Shown here: positions 35,701 through 47,700 of the stretch, one piece after another
How the letters are laid out: every line of letters begins with the position of its first letter
Numbering within the stretch: the stretch's first letter is position 1
NCBI RefSeq assembly: GCF_035083965.1
Contig: NC_089729.1
Coordinates: 17,100,964-17,164,963, forward strand
Length of the DNA stretch: 64,000 bases
Direction of reading: 5' to 3'
DNA from: Branchiostoma lanceolatum
Lineage: Eukaryota > Chordata > Leptocardii > Amphioxiformes > Branchiostomatidae
Position numbers and translations under genes: made by a program
Notes under the pieces: generated by a model
The model's input: only the letters and a program-made list of their open reading frames with translations
Told to the model about the DNA's origin: nothing
Database searches by the model: none

Positions 35701-38700
35701 TTGCGATTACGGGGTCTTTTTATAAATATGAATTGGTATTGAATTTTTCTTCTTATTTGAGTTGAATGTGTGATAGTTGTGTGCCGATTTGTTAAAAATA
35801 GAGAGAACGCTAGCGACCCCCCAAAACGACCATCCCAAGAAAATGGTATGGCGACCCTGTGACGTCACAATTCAAGATGGTGGCCACCACTCCAACGGAT
35901 CCAACAAAGGTTTTGCTACGCAAACCTGTAATTAATAGCCCTTTCAACTCAAACGTAGTAACTACCGAAATTCGTCTGCTTCGCCTCTGAGGCGTTGCAA
36001 ATGATAAAACCGGCGTGTTGAAAAAGCATACTAGAAGTAACGCCATCTTTGATATGGGAAACTTTCCCCCTAGACCCCCGGACGAAGTGTCAGCGCCAGC
36101 GCACCAAGGCCGCTAACGCCGGGCTGCAGGTCGGCATGTTCATCCCGGAGTGCCGGCCTGACGGGGCGTTTGAGGAGGTCCAGTGTCACGGCAATACCGG
36201 ACACTGCTGGTGTGTGGACCGGGAGGGGGAGGAGCTCCCCGGGACACGGGTGGACAGGGGCTTCACCCCCACCTGTTCAGGTCAGGCACACGGTGATTAG
36301 ACTTGTTGTGCCGAGAAAGGATTGACGTTGTTCTACCAAACATGTCGATCAGCATAGCCTCTACCAGGCTCCAGAGGCGACTGGAAAGAGTAGAAACTGG
36401 CCAAATAGACAGAAAAACATGAAAGAGGAGTTAGTCTGCTATAGGGGTACAGTTTGCCGCCGTGGATGGCATATTGGACCCTACCTCCGTAGCCAACTCC
36501 CTTGGCATACTATTCACTCTATTTGGCCAATTTCTACTATTTTTCCAGCCATCCTGCGGGGCCTGGTAGAGGCTAGATCAGCAGACACGTCTTGCTCAAT
36601 GTCACTGACGAAAAGCAGTCAATGCTACTTGAAACGTCTGACCTTTTCCGAAATCATATCCAGTTGCTTGAGTAACCTTATGTCTAACCTTTGACGAATA
36701 TGTTGCTCTGATTATTGCATGAAGCGCCATTCACGTTCATTCATTTATCATGGGTGAAAGATATCGAGCCATATCATATTTGGGCAGGTAGAAGTCCTAA
36801 AGCCTATATGACTGAAAATGTAAGAAAGAATACAGGGTAAAACGTTTCTCTTTCATCTTCAGAGATTCTATAGAGAATGAAACATTGCTAATTTACGAAA
36901 AATGGTAGAACCGTGACTGTATATGTGTTGGTATCTATCAAAGCGAACCAAACTAATGGAGAAACATTTCTTATCTATACCAAATACAGCCGAGAAGGGC
37001 AAGTGTCACGTCGACAGAGGACTGGCCATCGATGTCGGGCTAGGCCCCGGGGCGTACGTGCCGCAGTGCCGGGAGGACGGGACCTACGACCCGCTGCAGT
37101 GTCACGGCAGCACCGGCGAGTGTTGGTGCGTCTCCGAGCAAGGGGACGAGATCTCAGGAAGCAGGGTGTCGCCGGGACAACTCGTTCCCAACTGCGGCGA
37201 TCTATCAGGTAAGTGAACAAACACGCACGTTTCATATCTTCTTATAAAGACTTCATATCATCTTTTATGTCTTCGTAGATACTCTGCGTATTTCTCCCCA
37301 GAGATGATAGAAATTATAAAATCTGAAGGAAATTTACGACGATTGAACTTGAACTCTTAGTTCGGACAAAGCGCCCGCAGTCGCAATGTGAGCAGGAACA
37401 GCAGGCGGTCCTAGCGTTCGCCCAACCGGGAGCGTACGTACCTCAGTGCCGGGACGACGGCTCCTTCTCCCCCGTACAGTGTCACGGCAGTTCCGGTCAC
37501 TGCTGGTGCGCCGACCAGTTCGGGAACGAGGTGGCGGGAACGAGAGTCCGCCCGGGAGAGAACCCCAGATGTTCAGGTATCAGCCGCTAGAGGACGCCCC
37601 TGTACGCTAACCCGCCCATCTCACCAACTTGCTGCCGCTTCTCATGGATATTAACAGCCAGCATAACTATACCCTACAACTCGCCGTCCAACCCCAACCC
37701 CATCCGTTGCCCGATTATAACGGCTACTCACCGCCATAACACCAGCTTAGCTTAGAATCTGCCCCCAAAGCTCTGCAATGTTTGTGAATGCACACTGGCT
37801 AACACCATGATAAACCAAATTTTTCTTTCGTAGATTGAAGCATATATCTAGATATTATCAGCTAATTCTAACGCATCTGCTTTGCTTCACTCTTGCTTAG
37901 CCGTATTCCACATTCGTCTATCTGCTTCAAAGTCTGGTCTTTTTAACAGCCTTTATTGGGATTTTAGCAATAAAAGAAACAACATTACACCGTTATGTTA
38001 CGACGCGGTCACATTCGTCGTAAGTCGTCGTACGAATTTGAAGTCGTAGAATTTTCAAACAGGCTGTGAAATAAACAACAGCGACAAGGATGTAAGACAA
38101 CATCTTCCTTAATTTTGTAGGACAAACGTACAACTATCCCAAGAATGCCTTCAGTTTGCTATCGTACGACGATCGTACAACAAATGTGACCGGACCCGTA
38201 GCCTAGCTTTTTGTTTTTGTTTTTGTTTTTGTTTGTTTGTTTGTATGTATTGCATACCCGGTAAACCGCATCAAGGCGTAACGCACCAGGTTTGTACTGA
38301 AGAGTACAAGCTGCATATCCGGACAGATTTATATCACACACACACCGGGAAGGACCCTTACTCTTTTCGATAAGTGTGTTGGGCTCTTTAACGTGCTTGA
38401 GGCATGGCTCTCCTCAAATACGGGACCTCCATTTAACGTCCTATCCGAGGGACGTCCCTAACCTAAGCTAGGTACTCATTTTCACCTGAGTAAAGTGGGG
38501 AAAGTCGTGTAAAGTGCCTTTCCCAAGGGCACAACGTCAACGGGACAAATCAGGGAACCCCGGATTCGAACCCGGGTTCTGAGGCCAAACACCCTGCCAC
38601 TACGCCACCGCGACCCCACTAGCTATATAGTAAAGACAATGATCTGTGATTTGTTTTCCTTCAATCACAGCCGAGGCTCCAGTAACGGAAGCTTCGCCCC

Positions 38701-41700
38701 AGACCAAGTGTCAGGAAGAGCGGGAGGACGCCAACAGCCGCGGTCTGCTGGCGGGCGTGTACGTGCCGCAGTGTACGGAGGAGGGGCTGTACAACCCCAT
38801 CCAGTGTCACGGCAGTACCGGGCAGTGTTGGTGCGTCAACGAAGCTGGGGAGGAGATCATGGGAACGAGAGTCAAAGCAGGGGAGTCACCGAACTGCTCA
38901 GGTCTGTCGATACCGTAAAGAATTCTTTACACAATAAAAATACACAGGCCAAATACATAAACCAAAACTGAGAAAAATTAATATATTTAGAATTGACATG
39001 ACTATCAGTAGAAAAAAAGAATCTCCGTATATCTGTCAATCAAAATGTATAGTATTACATGCAAAAACTTCGACCAACAAAATGGCGGACGCACGTGACC
39101 AGTCACGTGTCTATTGTCACTCTTGAGTTTGAAAATCAAGAGAGATAAAGGACATTTCAATGTTTTTCTCAGGAACCCCGGAAAGCAAGTGTCAGCTAGA
39201 ACGAGAAGAAATGTTGAGTGAGGGACCACTCCTGGGCGCCTACATCCCGACATGCGCAGAGGACGGCAGTTATGACGTCATCCAATGTCACGACAGCACC
39301 GGCCACTGTTGGTGTGTGGACCGAGAGGGCGAGGAGATCCTGGGAACGAGAGTAGGGCCTCGGGAGGATGTCGTCTGCGAAGGTGGGGCCAGTATAGATT
39401 ATGCTAATTAATGTAAAAAAATAGTTCCTGTAATATGAAAGACCAACAGTTTTCTCAGACTTCCAAGGTCACTGTCCTAATTATAAATGTGTTTCTCTTT
39501 TCAAATTCCCAGATGACGTAACAACACCTAAACCGGATGTCAAAGAGGGCAACATGCCGCTGGGAAGCGAAACGGAAGGTATGGGAACAGCTTCACGCCA
39601 CTGTTTCACGCCTTCGTGTTTGTTATCGGCGTTTTCTTGCATTGTTGTGTGAAGCAGTCATACCCTCATTTAAGGCACTTCGATTTAGTCCATTATTAGG
39701 TGGTGTAGAAAGTCACATGCTCGTTCCTCAGAAGTTAACGGTTAAAGCGTTATATTTTCGTTCGTCCAGACGTGACAGAAGCGCCCGAACCGGCCGTGAC
39801 AGTCAGATCATCAGTGACGGTGAAAGCAGAGACACCAAAGAACGAGACAGAGAAGTTTCTGCCCCCCGAGAAGGGACTGCAGGACTTCCTGAACCTGACA
39901 TGTCGTGACGCTAGGCGGCGCGCATTACGACTCTTCTGGTACAACTTCACTACAGCTGACGAAGGTGGGTCAGAAATAATCTCCAAGCAGATCTACACGG
40001 GGCGCTGAAAATCGTATACTAGTATGCTAGCCAGAGAAGCTCCAGTCAGCCAGATAAGCTCCAGTCCACCCCGTTTCCTACGGGGCTGACTGGAGCTTAT
40101 CTGGCTGACTGGAGCTTCTCTGGCTAGCATATACGATTTTCGGCGCCCCGTGTAGATCTGGCTGACTGGAGCCTCTCTGGCTAGCATATACGATTTTCGG
40201 CGCCCCGTGTAGATCTGCTTGGAGAGTAGGTCAGAAATAATAGCAAATCACTTGATACGACATTTTGAGATAATGAATGTTTGATTGAGAGAACTTGCAC
40301 GAACTGACAATGACAGTCAACTGACTAAATTGGTGTCAGATTTACATAAGTATCAACATCAATCAACTGGGTAAACTCTGGTAGCATATTTAAAGTCATC
40401 AAAAGTTTATAAAAAGGAGCGTATTCAAAAAACGGAATGCAAGAAGACAACAGGGAACAGTGCGACATTCAGACAGAATTTTTGTGGCGGAAGGCTTGTG
40501 TGAAAACGTCGGTGGACTTTATGTAACATTTTGGCCTTTTTTTTCCTATTACGTTTTTTTTTTGGGGGGGGGGGGGGTCAACCTTCCCGGCGTGACGATT
40601 GTCACCTTCCTCAAGGTTCCGATGAATTTTTTTTCCATTTTTCCATTTCCTTACGATTATTCCTATCTTTTAACACTTCGCAGTGAGCTACATCCCCACA
40701 TGTACGGCAGATGGGAAGTTCTTCCCCATGCAGTGTTACGGCGCGTCCGGCTACTGCTTCTGCGTGGACGAGTCGGGAAAAGAGATCCCGGGCACCGTGA
40801 GCGAGCCTGGCGCCAGACCGGTCTGTTCAGGTAGAGTGCGACTAAACAATCCATACCCTATATATAGTAGACAAGTGCAATTTTCGAAATATTTTCAATT
40901 CGATCATATTATCAATTAAGGGCTCGTTCCTAAGGCGTCACAAAAACAAACAATATCTTTGATTATTACAGAGTATCTTCTACGCTTTAAATTTGAAGAG
41001 CTCGGGAACGAAAATCAACTGTAACGTCAAATAGATCTTAGTGATACTTACAGACGTTTCGCTATGCCATATTCGGGGACGTGTGGATGTGTATCTATGT
41101 ATATTATATGTATTAGTATATGTATATGTATATTTATATATACAGTCAAACCTGCCTATAGCGGTCACTCAAGGGACTGGCCAAAATCGACCGCTATGGA
41201 CAGGTGGCCGCTCTATAGAAACGGTTGTTTGATTACGAGCAATAAGTGGCACATGTTTTCTGTACCCACTGAGAAACATGTATTCACATACATATACATG
41301 TACAGTCAAACTTGGTCTACCGACCACTTCCACAAGACGACCATCGGCTCAAGATGACTGCTTTCGGTAGGTCCGGATTTTTCCACAAGCAAATTTAAGT
41401 CCAAGTCGATCCATCGATCCGCCCCTAATCCGGAGCACATGCGACCAAAATGTTGCAAAAGACAACCGTGTCATTTTCAATTGCGCGGCGACATCATTTA
41501 TCAGCAAATAATTGCGGTATTTCACGGTAAAATCAGCCTGTTAGGGTCGGATTCCTTGCCGGGAGAAAAAACAACAGCTGCAAGATGGCGCCTGTGAGGT
41601 CATAGGAATAGTCTACTGTAATGTGGGTGCAGCTACATGTGTGAGTTATGATTTCACTCTACATTAAATAATACAAAATGTAAAATTATTTCGTCAAAGA

Positions 41701-44700
41701 AGTTCTTTGAAAAAAGATAACAGAATATTCAAAGAATGGATGACTTTATAACCTTTTTTTAAAGGATAAAAGGCGTCTGTCTCTTTTTGATAAACTGCTC
41801 CCCCATGGTACTACTAGTGAAGTAACCCGAGTAAGCAAAGCGTCCCGCTAGGACCTCGCACAAATAGGCTCTTTTTGTCTAGAAATATCTGGCGTCTTAG
41901 CGGTTTTGGAAATTCAAAACCAACACCAGGAGCAAAATAAAACCATGTACAACATTTTCATGGGTAACACTGCAGCTATAATGACATTTTTTCTGCGGGG
42001 ATTTGAAAGAAGGCTCCCGAATCTTGCGGCGACCATGCGCCGTGGCCGTTATCGGCAGTGTTTCCAGACCCGCGGGACCGAAAATCGAGTGGCCGCGACC
42101 GCGTTGGACAGGTGACCGCTATAGCCTAATTCTTAATGCTTATGTCAATGGGAAAAATCCAAGGGACCGACAAAAAGTGACCACTATGGGCAGGTGGCCG
42201 CTATGCAAAGGTGACCGCTAATACAGGTTTGACTGTATGTGTATGTGTAGGTATATAATTTTTGTTCTTGTTCCACAGGTGTAGATGACGCTAAAGTAGA
42301 CGTATGGGAGACCGGAAGCGGGGATGAAGGTATTTAGAAATTTATTGACTGCTCATTAGAAAAGTGAGCCTTTGAAACAAGACTTTTTTTTCTACAGAAC
42401 ACAATAGATTTTTTCGTCCCAAGCCTTACAACGTTTTTTTCTTTGTGTCATTTTTTCAGGGCCCACAGAAGAGATGGAGTTATTTACTCCGGCACCAACT
42501 CCAGACATGGCTGTCCTCCCCACCGAACCGCCGGTTGTAGACACAACCATAACCGTCACAATCTCCACTTCCAAACATGGCCTGGTAACCACTGCCAAAC
42601 CGGGCCTGGTAACCACTGCCAAACCGGGCCCGGTCCTCAACACAACGGCCGAGCCGGGGCCTGACGTTTCCACCAGGATGCGTAAGTGGTGTTCTACTTT
42701 GTTGTTGTTTTACCCATATTCTAAACACATTTCTACTTTTTGTTAAGTACGCAAGATGATCTAACAATTAAACGATATCAGCAACGTTTTGTGTTCAAGT
42801 TGACAAACTGCTATACCTTTTAAGACAGAACTGGGGAAACAAAATACACAGTAAACGCAGTTGATGGAAGAAAAAAAAAAGGATTATGGTAACACGCTAA
42901 TTTTGTGATTTTTATATTCCAGCTACACTGTGTGAGCGTGCACGTGCGGAAGCCCTGACCGCCATCAAGGCCTCGTCCCATCACGCTAACGGCTCGCGGT
43001 CGTCCTTCGTGCCCACCTGTACCGAGGAAGGCAGGTATACACCCCGGCAGTGTTACCTGGACGGGGTCAACTGTTTCTGTGTCAACAAGCACGGCAACGC
43101 CCTGAGCGCCGTCACTCGGGTGACAGAAGGGGAGGAGCTAGAGTGTGAAGGTGGGCGTGGCTTAACGTTTCCTCATCCAATCAGGAGGGGTGTATTAGAA
43201 CGTTGAGAGATTAGCGTGTGGCCCTGAGCGCTGTCACTCGGGTGACAGAAGGGGAGGAGCTAGAGTGTGAAGGTGGGCGTGGCTAAACATTTCCTCATCC
43301 AATCAGGAGGGGTGTATTAGAACGTTGAGAGATTAGCGTGTGGCCCTGAGCGCTGTCACTCGGGTGACAGAAGGGGAGGAGCTAGAGTGTGAAGGTGGGC
43401 GTGGCTTAACGTTTCCTCATCCAATCAGGAGGGGTGTATTAGAACGTTGAGAGATTAGCGTGTGGGAACTCTCCTTAGTGCTGAAACGTTGTTCCTTCGG
43501 AAGTTTCAAGCTTACTTGGTGGGAAATCATGTATGACGAGTTAGATTAACATCTATTCTTAGTAATCTAATCATATATTCCTCACAAAAGTTAGCATTTC
43601 TAATGAGGAAACCCAAACTGTTCGTTTCAGAGCATGATTACCAAACAGCAGCGCCTCCCATAGCGGAACCACGCACTGAGCCACCGTCTACGTCTAGACC
43701 AGGTAGGTAATGTCTTTCTTTTATCCGAATTCTTCGAGAGGTAGCCCTACATCGAGTTGTCCTGTTGTTAGCCTTAGCAAATTGCGATCATAGCGGCCTG
43801 TCCGACCAATAAGCCCCTGGCAGTGGGAGATTGTGTAACAGAGGCTACCCTATTGTCAGTTTTGACACAATTTTCTTGTTCTAGTCGGTTGCTGTCCCCG
43901 CGGCAGCTCCCTGGTTCTGAGCCCTCCCGTGGTCGTGAAGGACGTGGGGCGAGGCGGATGGTACAGTTCTTGGGCACGAGACCCCCTCGATCCCACCCCC
44001 ATCTACATCTTCGACGGACCCCGGACGATCCAGAAGTACGACAACGATTACGCCATAGTGAACGACCAGGTGTCCCGTACATGGGAGCTCCCTAGCGACA
44101 TCGCCGGGAACGGCCAGGTGGTGTACGGTGGCTCGGCGTACTACAACCGGGCGGGAACTCAGGATCTCATCAAGTTTGACTTAGAGAACGAACGGGTGGC
44201 AGCCAGGCAGCAGTTGCCTTTTGCAGGTACATATAATGAATTCAACATAATTCAATGGCGTACGTTCCTTATAAGATAAGATTTTCCATCTATGAAAAAC
44301 GATGCCGACACCGTGTGTATGCATTCACCAGATACAATAGCATACATTTTTCACAGCATACAAATCACACAGAAAAACAAGTTGCGTTGTTGTGGTTACA
44401 CTGGTATAGAATACCTTGAAAACCATATTGCAATGTAATTCTTTAATCTTCTGACCATGGTTGTATCTAGTAGCAACGTTCTAGAGAAGGAAAATGCTAT
44501 TTTATATAACTGTGGAAACATATCTTCAGGTATCCAAAATTCTTACTCGTACTCTTGGGGAGGCAGTACGGATATCGACTTCGCTGTGGACGAGTACGGA
44601 CTGTACGTCATCTATGGAACACTACAGAACAGGGGCAACATAGTGGTCAGTCAGATCAACCCGCAGGACCTGTCAATCATCAACACATGGAATGCTGGGT

Positions 44701-47700
44701 AAGTCAAAGGTCGAGCCTCGCTTCTGAAAAGATATCCAAAGAACCAAAATTATCCTAAATGCAGCGGTATTGCAGATGAATGGATATTTCAATAGCCTTA
44801 AATATCATTTCTTCCCCTTTCTATGTCGAATACCCTGTAGCATTTGACCCATGAAACGTCCCATCCTCGCCCCTGAGAAAGAAAAGTCCACGGCCTACTC
44901 AATAGTACTCATAGTCACTTTTGGTGAAATGAAATGTAGTTTCCAAAATAAAGATGAAAGAGTGTTTTGTCTGCAAAGTTTGTATTGTAGCTGACACTGT
45001 TCACATGAAGGCGAGAAGAATTAAGATCATATTTCCATAATTGTTCACTCAGAAAGTTCTGGTATATTACATGGACAGTCACCAGTGTCCATGCTACAAC
45101 TGAATCCTTTCTTCTACAACAAAGTACGAAAGAGTTTATATTACTGATATCTAGCTGTCAGTAGCTCTCTCAGCTAGTAAATTTTGTCAGATTATGTTTA
45201 TCTAGTAGTTTTCCCGCCTTTAGTATCTTGCACCTGCGCACTAGGTACCAAGGGCCAAGACCCCGGATGTAGTTTTCTTCTCTGTACAGAAAGTTCTGAG
45301 TTTTGTCAATACAACACGTGAGTCCTTATGTTACTTGTGTGAGTCGTGATCTTTACCCAGTTTTAACAGCTTACTCATAACACTTCGACGTCCTCAGATA
45401 CTTCAAGCGCGCTGCGGGTAACGCCTTCATGAGATGCGGTGTTCTCTACGCTACGGACGCGCACGACTTCACGGCGAAGATTAGCTACAGTTTCGACACC
45501 CGTACCGAGCAGGAGCACGGCGGCTTGGTGCAGCTGCGCGACCCGTACCGTTACAACACCATGTTGGACTACAACCCCGCTGACAAGAAGCTGTACCTGT
45601 GGGACGAGACCTACCTTATCACGTATGACGTCATGTGTGGTGAGTTAGCTCGTTGTTTAAGTTTATCCTACATCTATTTGTTTTTATCTTGCCTTCTTTG
45701 TCCATGTACTAAATGTACATGTATGTATTGTGCATGGATTTGTTGGAAAACTCCTGTAAGTTGCTACTTTGGTACTGTTTAGTACTGGCTAGTGTACTTA
45801 AGATTAATGTTTAGTATTTATTCATGTCTACCTGCAGAAAAGGACGACCCAGCTCCGGAAGTGACGCAGGCAGCAACAACGACACCTCCTCCCACTACTA
45901 CCGTGGCCCCTCCAGCACCCACCCCACCCCCAGCCCCCCGCCCGACCACGACCCCCTCGCCCCGGGAGACCATCTGCCGCCTGAGGAAGCGGCGGGGCCC
46001 GTGCAGAGCTAAGATCAGCCGGTACTACTACCTGCCCAGCCGGGACACCTGCGTCAAGTTCCGGTTCGGAGGGTGTGGGGGGAACGCTAACAACTTCCAC
46101 AGCTGGGCAGAGTGCATGGGAACGTGCACAGGTAAAACAGGCTGAGTTCAATGTTTTGGATTAAAATTGTTGGATTAAAATTGTTGTCGAAGAACACAGT
46201 GACTGTACAACTTTCTAATGTTGTGCCTTGTGAGGGCTACTGTAAATACTACTCTCAGTTGCGACACTCTCCTTAGTTTACAACAGAATGTATTGTGTGT
46301 ACATTAAGTATAGAGGTCTTTATCTGTTGAATGACGCCAAGGGTCGTTGGAGTGGTCTTAAGCACTGTTATTCCATCTCAGCAAAAAAAAACCTACCAGT
46401 ACAAGATGCATGTCCTTGGAGCATTGTTTAAAGCCCCACTATGTAAAATTTGCAGCTTGTTTTTGTGCAGTTTACAAACATCAGACATGCCAGAAATAGA
46501 CGAATTAATGACGAAAGTACGCTAAAAAGCGGTTGTGCATGTCATTTGCATTAAGATTCGTTCAAAAGAATATTTGCAATTTTAGCGCCAAAAAGTTAGT
46601 AACATAGTGGGGCTTTAAGATGTCTAGTTAAGGACAATGGACTGAATGAGATGGAACACAGCAACCATAAAATCTGTACAAACACTTGTAATAAGAAAGT
46701 CTTCATACGATTCTGACACATCGTCACCCTGTTATATCTCCAGAGCGTGGCGGCGCGCCCAAATCTCCCCAGCCCGGCCCAGCCGTGGACCCTGCCCGTA
46801 AGACACCCCGCCCAGAGGTGCCCAGCTACATGGGTGACTCCTGTATCCTGCCCGCGGAGCCGGGGCCGTGTCAGGAGGCTCACAGCCGCTGGCACTTCGA
46901 CCCCGTCAGCAGGGTGTGTCAGGAGTTCCAGTACGGCGGCTGCGGGGGGAACACCAACCGGTTCGGGTCCTGGCGGGAGTGCACCATCAAGTGTCTAGGT
47001 GGGTAGTCATCATGACTTTTACTTAAGGTCTCATTCATGAGTTTTTTTCGCCCCATAGGCTTACATGTTATAATACGTGTTTTAGAAGGTCGCGTTTGTA
47101 ATGAAGCTACAGAAAATGCACCAATATTATTCATGTTATGTTGAGAACATTTGCCCTAGATCATGTAAAAAAATTGCCAACAGTTTCACTACATAGAATC
47201 TCTTTTCATAGGCAATTACAAACTGCACTTAGCTACAACCCCAAGAATGCAATTTCCAGCTGTAAGCGCATGACCGCATCACCTACAATGGCCGGCTGTG
47301 TACGTGCGACCTCGCGCGCGGTTGCCGAACTTTGCCTGCTAATTTCTTCAGATACAAACAGGCTTTCATCAGTTTGACGCTTGAGATCGGCTGGGCTGGC
47401 TAAAAGAGAATTTCCCATCGATATAAACACACGTTCATGCAGCCGTTCATTTTTTGGCCACGGATTCTTTTAGGTACCCACTCTTTAATACCCACTCGGA
47501 GTAATACGTGAATGAGACCTTAAATTAGATACACAATAAGCTTGGCATTTCAGGTATTCTTCCGCTGTGGTCCACACATTCGATACATGAATACATCACA
47601 TAAGAAAATATTGACGGAACAGAACAATCATATATAAGATACCAAAGACGCATAACTAGAATACGGAATTAAAAGAAATTAAAGTTCATTCAATCGCTGC

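Larger units (their letters stand above)
37577..38670. other. Intron with a MITE and a tRNA-derived SINE
   Basis: It contains an inverted-repeat element at about 38003-38195 and the SINE at 38207-38617. Nothing else was recognised. Confidence 0.6.

Noticed and set aside
36975-37235. Arg-rich minus-strand frame
   Set aside because: Antisense shadow of the GC-rich Tg1-2 exon.
43222-43465. Second and third copies of the Tg1-7 exon end as extra exons
   Set aside because: They lack an acceptor and would break the frame; they are tandem-repeat copies.
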